A DNA stretch of 64,000 nt from Pampus argenteus (lineage: Eukaryota; Chordata; Actinopteri; Scombriformes; Stromateidae), in NCBI GenBank assembly GCA_036937835.1, contig CM072870.1:22208001-22272000 (forward strand). Reading direction: 5' to 3'. Below, piece by piece: positions 47,761-60,125 of this stretch; position 1 is the stretch's first letter, and the number at the start of each line of letters is the position of its first letter. Made by a program: the position numbers and the translations under genes. A model generated the notes under the pieces. The model saw only the letters and a program-made list of their open reading frames with translations, did not search any database and was not told the DNA's origin.

Positions 47761-49140
47761 AGTTAATAGGCGATATTCACAAGAAAAGCACATGACATGA
47801 CAGGAATAAGAAACTTTACAGCTTTCTGGGTAGCTGAAAAAGTCTGATTGAAGGTCTGACTTCATTTTAAAGGTTAACCCCACAGAGGGATGAATGGAGG
47901 AACCTGTTCTAAAGTCGTGTTCGGACCGACGTCAGCACCGCATAAAAGAAACGCAGCCACATCAGTCATTTTAATATGACCACTGCAGTGTTACCGCAGG
48001 GATGCAGACAAAAAACATGCAGGGTATGCAGGAAAAAAAATGTTTAAAATGGCTCAGATTCTGCAGCAATGCAAGGCGACGACATCTGGTTCAATGCTAT
48101 ACATATGTGCAACGTGAATGGTGTAATTCTACTGTTTATCTGGCGATCATGAAGATGGAGGATAAATGATAGACATGTTTGTAATGTTTTGGTACCTGAT
48201 AAGCCTTCAAACCCATGGATCTGCTCTCTGTCTCACCAGCTAAAACATATTTATATAAATCTTTACAAAAATGAGGAAATAAGACTTGGAGCAGCATAAA
48301 TACACAATAAAATATACAATAAAATATTGTATTTTGCTTTCTGCTTGCAGATGATACAGAAAAATGTCACAATAAAAACTCACTTTTCTTGTGCACCACA
48401 GTAAATCCACACAGAAAAAGTAATTTTTAAGCAGTAAACGATTGAAAATCTAATGTATTATTAATAAATAAATAACTGAATTAATTACAGGTCATTTTTA
48501 TCTTGATATCATTAAGATAGACCTTATCATGATATTATAAGTACATTAATAACCCAGACTGGACATGACCATGTGTTTATCTGTCCACTTTGCACTACTT
48601 AAATGTTCTTTAATTAACCTTTGACCTCTCTGACCCCACATGCAGTCATCCCCTTAAAGACCATATGAGGCAACTGGTGATAAACTGAGTGAAAACTGAG
48701 TGGAAAATTGAATCAACAAATTGAATGATTTGGATGAATTAAATTGTTTTATCTGAAATTGTTTGGCTCACAGCAGGCTGATTGTAATCTGTTATTAGTG
48801 TGGACAGATTTCATTAGAAATGAACAATGCAAGATTTCTCTTGAAAGAGTTTTGTGATCTTACCGGGTCAAACACCATAAAACCAAAATCACAAACCACG
48901 ATTGGGTCATTCAGAAGATATGTGTTAAACGCGTATAGCACACGATACATTTGCCTTGTGAATTATTACTTAATAATTTAGAAAATATAACAAATAACGT
49001 TAGAATATAATTGGACCTTGTATAAGAAAGCGAAGCTGAGATAATGAATTAAAATGTAATATTCTCTTTTTATATGTTACGTTCATATTTGTTTTTTATT
49101 CAGGCAACATCTGTAGCCTCCTCCTAGCGGTCCTTCAGGG
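47761..49140. other. intergenic, AT-rich
   Basis: No feature seen before the gorab promoter region. Confidence 0.5.
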
Positions 49141-49165
49141 GTCCTTGACGTGGCATTAATAAACA

Positions 49166-49176
49166 AAGATGGCGGC
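49166..49176 (+). promoter_or_regulatory. gorab: YY1-type promoter element of gorab
   Basis: AAGATGGCGGC, the YY1 consensus typical of sites just downstream of transcription starts in TATA-less genes, lies 141 bp before the gorab start codon in a small GC-rich island. Confidence 0.65.
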
Positions 49177-49316
49177 GCCGTGCAGCGCTTCATAGAGTTT
49201 TTTGGTCTTTTTTTCAGTTTTATTGTGGTTTATTTCTGAAGTCAGTCATCACAACTGTTTCTATATGTATTATTTTAGTTTTCTTGTCTGGGGACGTTTG
49301 AGTTTGAAGTCGTAAA

Positions 49317-49371
49317 ATGAGCGGCTGGTCTGGTTTTTCTGACGCAGAGCTGCGGAGGTTGCAGCAGAAAG
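49317..49371 (+). CDS. gorab: gorab coding exon 1 (residues 1-19)
   Basis: Start codon preceded by AAA. Donor GTAATC. Confidence 0.95.
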
Positions 49372-52300
49372 GTAATCTCTTAACTTTACGTTACGTGTCT
49401 AACTCTGGCTCTCCCTCCAGGATGCGGTTGATATTTGTTTCTACTTCATGAACATGTAGTGTCAATTAATATCTGTGTAATCATAGTAATCATCAGTATT
49501 CATACCCGCTTGTGTTTCCAGACTCAGCGTCAGCTCGCGGTCGCAAACCGACTCCGGCCACCCGGAGTCGGCAGCAGTTACAGCGGGAGAGGGCTCTCCA
49601 GCTAGCCGAGTCTCCTGGACTTCCGCTGGAGCAGAAGCTCACCAAACCGCCGCCGCAGGATGAGTCTCGGCCCGCATCTCCGGTGGTCAAACTGGAGGTG
49701 CAGCAGAAGAGCAGCGAAGGAAAGGCCGCGACAGAGGAGGAGAGCCCGGCTGTGAAAGAGCTGGAAAAACAAGAGGTGGAACTGTTAGTATGATTTTATT
49801 ATCCTACACACGGTAGATATTATATTATATTATATGTGTTGTCCATGTCTCTTACTGTTAAAGTAGATTTGATTTAAATTATATTTTTTTATATTGTTTT
49901 CTTTGCTCAAAGTTTTGACATGTGCAGATGTTTTACTGATTCTTGTTTGAGATACAGTATTATTAATAAGCTGTCTGTATATATATATCACTATTTATAA
50001 TTTATGCATAATTTCATTGTATTAATTATGACTCTTTTATTATTTGAGAAGTCATTAAAGTTGATATTTGATAAGCGTTTTTTATTTTATTTTATTTACA
50101 GACGGGAAAAGACGCGTCTGGAACAACTGCAACAGGAGCAAAAGATGATCAAAGAGAGGAACAAACGCAAGAAAGCTCTGCTCACAAAAACCATCGCTGA
50201 GAAGTAAGTAAGACGTTGATCGTGACTGATGTAATGATGTCCAAAACTGTGAACACAAGACCAAGCTTGAGGCAATATATGTGATTTTTATTATTATTTT
50301 TTGTCTTAAAAATGTTCGTAGTCTCAGTGACGTTATCGTCCACAGGTCCAAACAGACTCAAGCAGAAGCTGTGAAGCTGAAGAGAATCCAGAAGGAGCTG
50401 CAGGCCCTCGATGACATGGTGTCCAATGATATCGGCATCCTGAGAGGAAAGATCGAGCAAGCCAGCTGGGAATACAGCACTGCCAGGTAGAGACAATATG
50501 CGAGAAGAAATCCATCACATATCTCACGAATGAGCCAAACATCTAGAAGTTCAAACAGACTCCACTCTAAAGCATGTGAGAGCAGGGGGACAGGAAATGC
50601 CACAGAAATAATAATAATAATAATAATAATAATAAACAAAGCGCTTTGTCTTTTATTGACGGCGATGGTTTTTTGCCTTTTGGAGAATCTTTATATTCAA
50701 TCACAGACTTGCAGTAAACCTTTAGTGTATATGTTGGAAACACTGCCCCCTGCAGCTGCTATCAGGTATTTATGTTTGTTTGTTTTTCTCAGGCTCACTT
50801 GTATTCACGTGTTCTCAACAACTTTCAGCAGATGACACTGAGATGATGTTTGACTCAACCTCAACATTATAAAAGATTAATGAATCATCATCATAACAAA
50901 AATGCTGAATAATTTACTAGATATAAAATGAGAAATATCATGAGTGCAGTTATAAGTATTTTCACACACAGTTATATTTGACTGTGTGTTGTTGTGCAGT
51001 GCGTCTGTCTCTGCGTTACTTGTGTTTGTATACGGAGGGAAGGAGCTGACCTTCACGCCCTCATTACTCCGGACTCTGTTCTGCTTCTCTAGATTTGGTA
51101 AATAGTTGAGATGTCACCGAGGAACAACAACAACAACAAATCCCCGAGATGAAAATGGACATTTGGAAATGTTTGACATCATCTGGTTTGTTACTTCAGT
51201 GTTTCAGCATGTGATGTTTTGTTTTTCACAATTAGAACAATGTTTCTGTGTCCAGCCAGTGTGGGAGGACTTGTATCTGTCCTCAGAAGGGCCGGGCTTG
51301 AAAATATTCAGCACTGGTGCCAAAACGGTTCCCGAATTTTGATACAGATACAGAAACATAAACATGTTAAAAAAAAAGCTTTTCATTTAACAAACGAAGC
51401 TCCATCACTGTTAACTGACCTGATCAGAAACGATCAATCAGTCGATTAGCGGCTCAACAGAATATTTATCTTCAAACTTTTTTAAAAATTAAATAATTGT
51501 TTGGTTTTTTTTAAGTTAAAATGGAAACATGCTCGAGTTTTTATAGAACAAATGATGAATCAATTAATGAAGAAAACAATCTGCAGACTATTTGATAATA
51601 AAAAGAATTATTAGTTGCAGCCGTGGAAGTTTAATGAGTTTCAGTTCCTGCACCAAGGTCGTTAGGACACATACATATAATTAGATTCATAACATCTCCG
51701 GTTTGATTCTGGCCTTTTTATTACATGCAACTCTCTGACTGTCAAATGTCCAAAAATGATTACCAAAGCAAAACAAACAAAGGAGACTTTATTTAACTCG
51801 ATGCACAATCCTCAAATGTTTGAACACAATCAGCTGTACAATAATCAAAGTAAAATAGTTTAAAATCAGCAAAATTGAGGTTTATACATGATCCTCGGTT
51901 CATCTCAAGACTTTATGCCAGTTTGTGATCTTCTCAGGGAAGCAGTGGCAGAGGAATATGTTGCATTTTTGATCATAATACTCATAACAACAATCAGGAT
52001 GCAGATAGGAGTGCATCAGTTGTTCATCAATGAAGATGATATGTAAAGTGTTTATGATTATCGGTTAACCGTTTTGTTTCTGATTCCATTTTCTCTCATC
52101 ATTTTGTCACAGGAAGCGCTACGAGAAGGCAGAGACGGAGTACGTGATGGCCAAGTTGGACTTGCACAAGAAGACGGAGGTGAAGGAGCAGCTGACGGAG
52201 CACCTCTGCGCCATCATCCAGCAGAACGAGCTGCGCAAAGCCCACAAACTGGAGGAGCTGTTGCAGCAGCTGCAGCTTCAGGCCACCGAGGAGGAGCTGG

Positions 52301-52557
52301 AGAAGCAGCAGAAGAAGGAAGAGGAGGAGGAGGAGGAGAAGAGAAAGAGTGTGGAGGCACAGAGAGGTGGGAAAGAGGAGAACGGCGTTCTGGAGAATCA
52401 GGAGGGAACTGTGCAATCAACCAAAGACTGTAGATCCTTAAAGGAGGAGACTGAGGAGGAGAGAGGAGGTGGCGTCCAGCAGGAGCAACACGCAGTGACT
52501 GAACAAGACTGTAAAACTCTAGAAACCCGTCTTCAGTGTGAAACTGTCGCCTCCTGA
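49317..52557 (+). CDS. gorab: golgin, RAB6-interacting (SCYL1-binding protein 1)
   Basis: Trans-Golgi scaffold that binds RAB6 and SCYL1 and supports COPI retrieval; human loss causes gerodermia osteodysplastica. Coding exons are 49317-49371, 49522-49783, 50102-50203, 50346-50486 and 52113-52557, totalling 1005 nt (334 aa plus TGA) against about 370-394 aa in human. The N-terminus MSGWSGFSDAELRRLQQKD matches the vertebrate GWAGFSEEELRRL motif. A basic SRQQLQRE segment, then a long coiled coil (about residues 105-255) carry the most conserved stretch, KLKRIQKELQALDDMVSNDI and KEQLTEHLCAIIQQNELRKA. The C-terminal tail (after about 255) is Glu-rich, low complexity and not alignable by eye with human. 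It lies between ntmt2 and prrx1 as in human. Confidence 0.97.
49522..49783 (+). CDS. gorab: gorab coding exon 2 (residues 19-106)
   Basis: Acceptor TTCCAG. The end was set at the GTTAGT donor because only this gives phase 2 and the conserved VEL-REKTR junction; the later GTATGA and earlier GTGGAA do not keep frame. Confidence 0.92.
50102..50203 (+). CDS. gorab: gorab coding exon 3 (residues 106-140)
   Basis: Encodes REKTRLEQLQQEQKMIKERN...KTIAE. Acceptor TTACAG, donor GTAAGT. Confidence 0.96.
50346..50486 (+). CDS. gorab: gorab coding exon 4 (residues 140-187)
   Basis: Encodes SKQTQAEAVKLKRIQKELQA...EYSTA. Acceptor CCACAG, donor GTAGAG. Confidence 0.97.
50487..52112 (+). other. gorab: gorab intron 4
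   Basis: 1.6-kb AT-rich intron with an (AAT)n run near 50607-50634 and a GATTAATC-family repeat at about 51428-51625. No exon seen. Confidence 0.7.
51428..51625. repeat. GATTAATC-family repeat, diverged
   Basis: AACGATCAATCAGTCGATTA at one end and TTATTAGTTGCAGCC at the other, the usual boundaries of this family. Confidence 0.55.
52113..52557 (+). CDS. gorab: gorab coding exon 5 (residues 187-334, stop)
   Basis: Encodes KRYEKAETEYVMAKLDLHKK... and the Glu-rich tail to ...CETVAS, then TGA. Acceptor GTCACAG. Confidence 0.96.
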
Positions 52558-53520
52558 TGCGCACTGATTCTAAAACACTGAAGTAATGGTGTCTTCCACT
52601 GATACTGTCATCAAGGTGAAATATCTTTGATTTGCAGCGACGTTGTACGTGTCGGGTTCGGTTTCAAAAAGTATCATTTATCTACGACATCAAATACGTC
52701 TGAAAGAAATGCGACTGTGACCTGAACGTTGGGACGGAACCGACGTCGGGACGGAACCAACGTTCTGGTTCTGTTCAGTTACTAAAACACTTTGGTTGTG
52801 GTTAGAAAAAGGTTGTGCTTTTAGTTAAACATGGAGACATTTTCAATATTTAACTAAGATTCTAAAGCTGCAACTTAATTAATCGAAAACTATTTTTATA
52901 ATTGATTCATTGTTTTGGTCAAAAATTTCAAAGCTTTCTTTGTCTCACATGGTGAGTTTTGGTCTGTTGGTCCTTATAACATTTTCTTTCTCTGTTTTGC
53001 CATTTTATCAACCAAACGATAAGATGATGAATTAAAATAATAATCATAAGTTGCAGATTGTAGTCTTAACTAAGTGCTTTGAGTTGCCTGAACAGAACCA
53101 TAAAAACACAAATAATGCTTTGTGTTGTAGGAAAACGAATGAAATGATTCGTCGGTTAACGTCAGTATGAACATTTTGGTCTCTGCAGACGTCTTCATGA
53201 AATCTTTTCCTCATTATGTTGATTTAAAAACTATAATCACCTTTGCAAAAATCAAAATCAATTCTGCAAACACAACCTCCACATGCAGGACAAAGATTGT
53301 GTCGATTTCTCTCATTTGCACATCAAAAACTGTAAAGTACTGAAAGCTGGTATCAGATTGTCATATTTATACATATTTTTTTAATCAAATTGTTGCTAAT
53401 ATGGTTCAAAATTATGGTTAAAATTAAGAACTTTGGCTAATTTTTTTTATAGGAAAAGAGGATTTTGTGGAAAAACATGTTTATTTCTTAAAGTAAATTA
53501 TAAAGGAAATAAAGATTAAA
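52558..53520 (+). other. gorab: gorab 3' region with repeat and possible poly(A) signal
   Basis: AT-rich. A canonical AATAAA occurs at 53508-53513, 951 bp after the stop. A GATTAATC-family repeat (52868-53062) lies in between; an earlier poly(A) site cannot be excluded. Confidence 0.4.
52868..53062. repeat. GATTAATC-family repeat
   Basis: Starts AAGCTGCAACTTAATTAATC and ends AATAATCATAAGTTGCAGA; in inverted-repeat form. Confidence 0.7.
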
Positions 53521-54530
53521 AAGTTTAGAAATGTCACTGCGCCTGCAGGATTATTTTCAGCATTAAGTAGCTCTTCATGTAGATGCTTCTTTAAAACATG
53601 TGGCTTCAGGCTACATCATATGTGAATGATGTCTACAAGCGGAGGTCGAGTTCACACTGACTGTTTTCCATTGCTGTCTCTTTGTGTCAACACTGAACGA
53701 TGGGTACCGATTACTTCCTGGAAAGTCTCTCTCGTGTTCGATGCAGACTGTGGGTGGGGGTTGGGGTTGAGGTTGGGTTGGGTTGGGGGGGGGCATTAAT
53801 CCATTTGTATTTCAAACATAAACCGCTGTCTTATGTGTTGTAGATGAACATGTTAGCTGGCGCTGGGTTCGTGTTTCACAAAGTGAATTCAGCTCTTGTC
53901 AGTGCGGCCGAGGAGCGTCGGGCCTCCTGAAGGGTAAGAAGATATCTGCTAATGTATGTACACAATCAAACGATGTGTAAAAAATATAATATATGACATT
54001 AATCTAAAGCTTTATATATGTGGCTCTGTTTAGTTTAAGGACTGGAAGTGAAAAGTTGTCTTTATTTAAAGGGCTAAATGTTTTAAACGGGGATCTTTAG
54101 GGCTTTTCTACAATATGATATTTTACCAAAATAAACTTTTTAAAGAACATATGTTCCTCTTGTGTATTAATACATTATATCGTCTCAGTTTTTAGATAAT
54201 TACTTATCTGCTGGCCTGAAGCGTGTGCTCTAGTTTTTTTTTAAAGGTGCAGTAAGTGTTTCTGTAAACCGCTCTGAGAGTTTTACGGCGCTCCGGTCAC
54301 ATCTGGCTGTCTGAAGCAGAGGCTGTAAAAGCAGCTTTTTTAATTAGTTGGAGGTTAGAAGCTCAAAAAGAGAGAAAGTGACCGTTTTGTCTTGTCCCTC
54401 CTGAACCTCCAAGGTCAACGTTTGAAGTCCTCGGGAGCAGCAATCTGCTCAAATCATCCAAATTATCAAGATAATAACTTGATTATGTCATTTCCACTCG
54501 GTTGTGGGCATCACTATAAAAACTAAATCC
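53521..54530. other. intergenic, no gene
   Basis: AT-rich apart from the G-rich tract. Nothing else recognised. Confidence 0.5.
53752..53793 (+). repeat. G-rich GGTTGGG tandem tract
   Basis: Runs of three to nine G separated by TT/TTGA spacers, with G-quadruplex potential on the plus strand, about 1.2 kb past the gorab stop. Confidence 0.9.
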
Positions 54531-54838
54531 AGTGCTGGAACATAACAAAGTACATTTACTCAAATACTTTTACTACGTCCCTGAGAACTTACTTTATATG
54601 TTACACTTGAGGGGGAAATTTATACTTTTTACTCCACTTCATTTATCCAACAGCTGTAGTTAATTTGCAATTCAATATTATACATATGATAAGAATCCTT
54701 AAATAGCATAAAGAGAAGGAAATACTAATTATACTTTTGCACCTTTTTAAGTAAAATTTAGAATCCAGAAGCTTTTGTTCTACTTTTGCAAAAACATACA
54801 GGATCTGAGTAGGACTTTTATCCGTCTTCCCACCATCA
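54531..54838 (+). mobile_element. complete short non-autonomous teleost element
   Basis: Begins CAGTGCTGGAACATAACAAA with GTACATTTACTC and ends GGATCTGAGTAGGACTTTTA with CTTCCCACCAT, i.e. both recognised ends of the AAGTACATTTACT family. No coding frame, as expected for an internally deleted DNA transposon. Confidence 0.75.
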
Positions 54839-56580
54839 TGTGCCTCACTGCTTGTTGGGAATGATAATTGTCACGATCCTGTAGAGACAGGATGACTCCT
54901 CAGGGTGCTCTGGATTATGACTAAGAACAATGAAAAGATACAGACTGCGGAGATTAAGCCATCCAGAACTGCAGAAATCGGCTTTATATTGGAAATACAT
55001 TTGGGGTGTGTGTGTGTGTGTGCGCGTGTGTGTGTGTCCGGACTTCAGAGAGCGGAGGGTTTATAAAGTAAAGTGTGATTTATGTGGCGCTGGCGTCCCC
55101 CGACAGGTCGAGAAAGACCCTGAAACCCGAGAAGTCCGAGAGCGAAAGAGAGGAGAGAGAGAGAGAAAAAACCCCCCAAAAAACCCAAATCAAGTTTTCC
55201 TGAAACTCTCAGACATCTGGCCGAGCTGAGCTTCACATCATCTGAACCCTGAACTCACTGTCTGTAGAAATGTGGACCCACACAAAATACAATCAGACCG
55301 CAGTCATGTCTCAACAGTTCTTAGATCAATATTGGATCCTTATTGGTGCATTTTATTTAATTTGCTTTGGCCATTAAAACAATATTGTCAAGCTGCAGGA
55401 AAATTAACCAAATTTAATTTCTGCTGCAGATGTATCCTTCATAATAGTTGTCAATGTTAATATTATTTTCTATAAGAAACCACCAGTGCATTCAAAGTAG
55501 ATGAATCTGGACAAAACTATCACAATAAATTTAAATACATTTAAATCACGTTTGATCCAATTAGAAGAAAAATCAAATGTTAAAGAGTTTGATCTGTTCA
55601 AAGATGATTAAAGAAAATAATTAAAAAAAACACATTACCTGGAAAGAAAACTCAGTAGAAAACCACAAATTAATGAATTTATTTATGTAAACCTCTGAGC
55701 GGTTCTTTGGGGGGGTGTAATAATGAGAATCAGCGCGGCTGAATTAATTTCACACGGCCACTTGCTCTGTAAACTCTCCTTGTTGTTTTAATCAGCAGCA
55801 GATTTGCTGTTTTATGTCGGAACACCACAGACCGTTTACAGTTACAACAGGGCAGCATGTGAGCCGAACAACAGCGGAACAAAAACGAGCCATAAAACAT
55901 AAAGTGGGGACACAGATAGTTAATGCACGTCCAATTACTGGCACTGAAATATCAGGAGGTTTCACACCGCACTTATCTGACAGCTGGACTTCATTTGTAG
56001 ATTCAGATTTTACTCCCAGCATGAGATGAAATCACAAAGTCATGTCGTATTTTCGTGCAAAAAAAAAGAAAAATATTTCCAGCAATTCAGCAACTTTGTT
56101 TTATTCCAGCTCGGTGATGATGATGCAACTTTGACTTCATTTAAAGTGTTTTTATATACATTTTAAAAAATGATTTATTTTTTTTCAGCCTGTTGGGTCA
56201 AAAATCTGGAAGCTGAAATTCACAGCATTATCTCCAAATGTTGAAATGTAATAATGTATTATCAATATATTCATCAATGTACCACTAAAACAACAATTTT
56301 CACATTTTAATATAAATGAGATACTATAATAATATATAAACTATGCTTTTAAATGCAGGAAATGTTCCTTTAATTGACACTTTTGTAGTGCATTTAAGAT
56401 AAAAGATAAAATCTCCAGAAAGGAAATTTAACATAACATACATAACGGTATATATATATATATATATGTATATGTATATACATGTATTTATATTTACATA
56501 GATAACAATAATATAAAATCAATGAAAATAATAAAATGAACCTAATCATGCAGTTTCCTCTTGGTAGTACTATACTAGTA
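54839..56580. other. intergenic, no gene
   Basis: AT-rich; a (TA)n run near 56449-56470. No exon or RNA gene seen. Confidence 0.5.
55009..55037. repeat. (GT)n microsatellite with GC interruption
   Basis: TG repeats broken by CGCG. Confidence 0.95.
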
Positions 56581-56582
56581 TA

Positions 56583-56720
56583 TAGTAGTACTGAGGAAGT
56601 ACTCAGATCCTAAAACATAAAAATACCTCATTACAAGCTTATTTTAGTAAAAGTACAAAATATATATAATAAAAAGTGCTCATTATATAATATTATATTA
56701 ATGGATTATTATCACCTCTT
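56583..56720 (-). mobile_element. AAGTACATTTACT-family fragment
   Basis: GAGGAAGTACTCAGATCCTA at one end and TTTTAGTAAAAGTACAAAAT further in; inverse orientation to 54531-54838. Confidence 0.6.
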
Positions 56721-56879
56721 AATGTTGACATCTGTTCACTACTTTAAACCGCTGCACATTTTAATAACTGATCAGGTATTTAAATAAATGACTACATAAT
56801 TATGTAGTAACAGTATATTTATGTGCATTAAATGTTTATGCATAAAGTATAATGGACTTTTCCCACCACGTTTTGTTTC

Positions 56880-57240
56880 TCTTGTTGCCCAACAGGCCGG
56901 TTCATGTCTGCAGTGTTTGAGCAGCAGCAGCAGCCGTCAGGACGTCCCGGTGCAGCCGCTGCAATCAGGCGCAGCAGAGAAGCGTGTCTGCGGTTCCCTG
57001 CACAGGACAAGGAGGCCATTTACTCCCAATTAAGGAAATAAAACAAGACAGGGGTCAAAGCGCTACTCCAATCAGCACCAGGGGTCACTGGACAGCGGCG
57101 GCAGGGCGGCGGCGGCCCGACCGGTGCTCCGGGACCATCCTCCCCCTCCTCCTCCTCCCCCTCCCCTCCTCCTCCTCCTCCTCCTCCTCGGTCCCGGGCT
57201 GGGACCGAGCTAACAGAGAAAGAAAACACATTAAGACCAA
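56880..57240. other. GC-rich island with (CTC)n tract
   Basis: Contains CAG/CTG-rich sequence, GGCCATTTACTCCCAATTAA, then GGCGGC runs and a (CTC)n tract at 57138-57189. It may be a CpG-rich regulatory element; no coding frame of interest. Confidence 0.4.
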
Positions 57241-57296
57241 CAGGGAGCTTTTATTTAAATACTTCTACTTTGATTGACAGGTGGTTGCTATATTAA

Positions 57297-57440
57297 AATA
57301 TAAAAATACTTTATTGTGAGAACAAGTCCTGCATTCAAAATGAAGAAGTATCAACACTGTAGATGTTACTGCAGTATCAATACTGACTTTATTAACATGG
57401 AGCTGGTAGAGTTGGAGTTGAATATATAATATGTATATAT
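57297..57440 (-). mobile_element. AAGTACATTTACT-family internal fragment
   Basis: AACAAGTCCTGCATTCAAAA and GATGTTACTGCAGTATCAAT match the internal region of the family. Confidence 0.5.
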
Positions 57441-59170
57441 GTATATATATAATTCCTCTAGTGCTTCCCTGATTTGTAGATTGTGTGAAGTAAATGTCGT
57501 GTATGTTTTGTGCAGTTGTGTATGTTAAACCAGACATATCATCTAAAATAATAAACTACATCTTTTCATTACTATAATCTTGTTTTTGATGCATGATTTG
57601 CACCTCACACACACTTCCGCCACGTGTTCAGGTCTTTTTTTCTGATTGTTTTACCCTCATTTTAAAAACTAAAAAAAGTCATATTTTGGTCTGCATTGAG
57701 TTTCAACTACTTTTATGAAAATAGTTTTACTGTATAAAGTCATAAAACTGCTGCTCTTACTGCAGGTATCCTCTGTGAGATCACACTCTCACCTGCCGGC
57801 TGAGTTCTCTTCATTAAGACCTACACTTCATCTCCAGAGGTCAGCAGGTTTTTTGTTCAGTTACCACCCACCATCTCCCTGAGCTGGACCCGACTACAAA
57901 ACAATACAGGCCCTAATCATCTCCGTACAGACTTTCAGTCCTGACATAAATTCAAGTGTGCAGTTTCATGACTCTGTGATCAAACTCACAAACCCAATTT
58001 ATGATCATTCTCGTGTTTTGCGTAGATCAGAGTGAAAAAGATTAGACTTTTATGTTGATTTATGTGATGCACTTTATCAAATTGGACTCTGAGCCCAGAA
58101 ATGTGCCTGTCAGGCTCAGACTGTCGACCGTAACGCTCATTACAACACTTGGAGCCTTTTAATGAACTGTTAGTTTAGATTTTGGATTAAAGACAGTCAA
58201 AGAATTTGTGTTACAGCACAAAACTCATGTTAAAATGATGCCTGCAGACACACACGTACCTGATAGAAACACGTATTTAAATTCTTTACATTGTTCTTAT
58301 AATTATTCGTCGCTTTGTGAAGACCAGTTACAATAATTTTCCTTTTTTGGTTTCTATATTTTCTTGTTTTGGTCGTGGTGCAGCAGACAGGAGTATTTTC
58401 ACAGTAAATGGTCTCAATACTTCTTTCACTTCTGCTAATTTAGTCTTTTTCTGAGAGATAATTTTATGACTTTTGTACATACATTTGGGTAGTTTAATCT
58501 ATAACGATGCATATTTTATAATTCATGTATAAAATCTTGATGGCTAAATAAATATAGTGGACTAAAAAGTATGAAATGCGGAGTATAACGTATCATAAAA
58601 TTAAAACAGTGAAGGGATGTAAAAGTTCCTCAGAAACGACTGTTTTAAGCTCTTCTTTATGAAACGTTTCAACATGCAGCAGGTTTTTATTCACACTTTA
58701 AGCAGAACATCTTTTGATGTGTTTGATGTTTTTTCTCCCGTTGAGTTTTTCCATTTTTTTGCTTTTTAAGGACGTATTTTTGGTACATTTTAGCCGTTGA
58801 TAGATTACAGTGAAGACGCAGAGAGAAGATGTGTTAAGACAGACGTGCAGCAAATGTCCACAGCGGGATTCGAACCGTGAACGTTGTGGTGACATGGTGT
58901 TGGACCTCTGGGCCTTCAGCACAGCCCTGTGGAATTTTTACCTTAACTATATCGAGGGGCTCTTAAACTTTTGTTTTCTGCTTTTTTTTAAATCCTCATT
59001 TGGGCTGATAGTGGCAACAATAATAAAGCTTAAACTTTGAATGAATGTTTAATTAATTAATTTGACCTCGTTGTTTCGCTTTTTGATCATTTCCAAACCT
59101 GCTCATTCATTACTCCTGTTTGATCTGACCACATAAAATCACCACAAAGAAAAACTTTGCATTTCTAAAT
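57441..59170. other. intergenic, no gene
   Basis: AT-rich. A tRNA B-box-like GGTTCGAATCCC occurs on the minus strand at 58865-58876 without a matching cloverleaf. Confidence 0.5.
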
Positions 59171-59757
59171 TATTTAAAAACTACTTTTTAAATCAATGAA
59201 AGTCATCCTGATGCAGATTTTTAGCCTTTTCCCGCTAACATCAGCTCTGCAGGGTGGCATTTTCCTTTCAGAGATGTTTGGACGTTTCCATTCGCCACAG
59301 ACAAACTGCAGCCGTCGGAGCAAACAGGCCACTTTCACATCGAGCTCTGAACAAAGAGTAGGGGCCCTGGAGGAGAAGACTTTGAGTCGGAGACATTGGG
59401 AGGCCTTTTTTTCTCCTTTTTTTGCCCTAGCTGGCACCGGAATGGACTTGTAGGCAGGAAAAGAGAATCTGGGGGGAAAACTAATGATGAAAAAGTCTAC
59501 TCTATCCCTGCGCCTTCATTAAATACATGGAAAGAACGAGAGAAGCACATCTGGATTCAATCCGCGTCCCTTTGATGGCATCAAGTGTTCTTTTCCCAGA
59601 TCGGGGGGCTGGAGCTACGGGATGTCTATGGCAGCTCGGAGCCCAGAGTCGACTACTGCCATCTGAACATATGAACCCCCTCCAAACCCCACCCACCCAC
59701 ATCACCTCCACCATCCAACTCCCTCCAGTCTTCGATCCCTTCCATCTCAAGAGCTAG
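59170..59757. other. candidate conserved non-coding block upstream of prrx1
   Basis: Balanced composition, no repeats, ends abruptly at a LINE fragment. Open frames on both strands lack family resemblance. Confidence 0.3.
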
Positions 59758-60125
59758 ACCATGGTGTACAAACAGGCTGAAACAGGGATTATGCGTTCTC
59801 ATTTGTTTGTTCTAGTTAAAACTCTTAATTCTGTATAACTTGAAGACGGAACGTGTTTTACAGTTTAGGCAGGTGAAGAGTGAATTACAATAATCAATTC
59901 TTAAGAAAATGAAAGTACTAATAACTTTCTCCAATCAGAGAATAATAAAAAAATGAGCTTATTTTTGGTGGATCCTGGTTTGACAGACACATAAAGCTGT
60001 GTGTCATCAGCATAGCAACAAAAAGAAATCTTAAGATTGTGTGTTATTTGGTCAGGCATATACATACAGATTATAAGGGGACCTAGGACAGAGTCTTGAG
60101 GTACTCCACGGTTTATAAGGTGATA
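59758..60125 (-). pseudogene. L2/Maui-like LINE reverse-transcriptase remnant
   Basis: On the minus strand the frame reads GVPQDSVLGPL (60079-60109) and CCYADDTQLYVSVKPGS (YADD catalytic motif at 60003-60014), the hallmark RT motifs of L2-type LINEs. After an internal deletion and frame loss it continues with DNA matching the YCNS and VLTR regions (near 59815-59895). Heavily truncated and dead. Confidence 0.8.

Noticed and set aside
52099..52564. Leu-rich minus-strand frames over gorab exon 5
   Set aside because: Antisense shadows of the Gln/Glu-rich coiled-coil codons.
58865..58876. Possible tRNA gene on the minus strand
   Set aside because: Only a B-box-like GGTTCGAATCCC is present; no A-box at proper distance and no acceptor-stem pairing.
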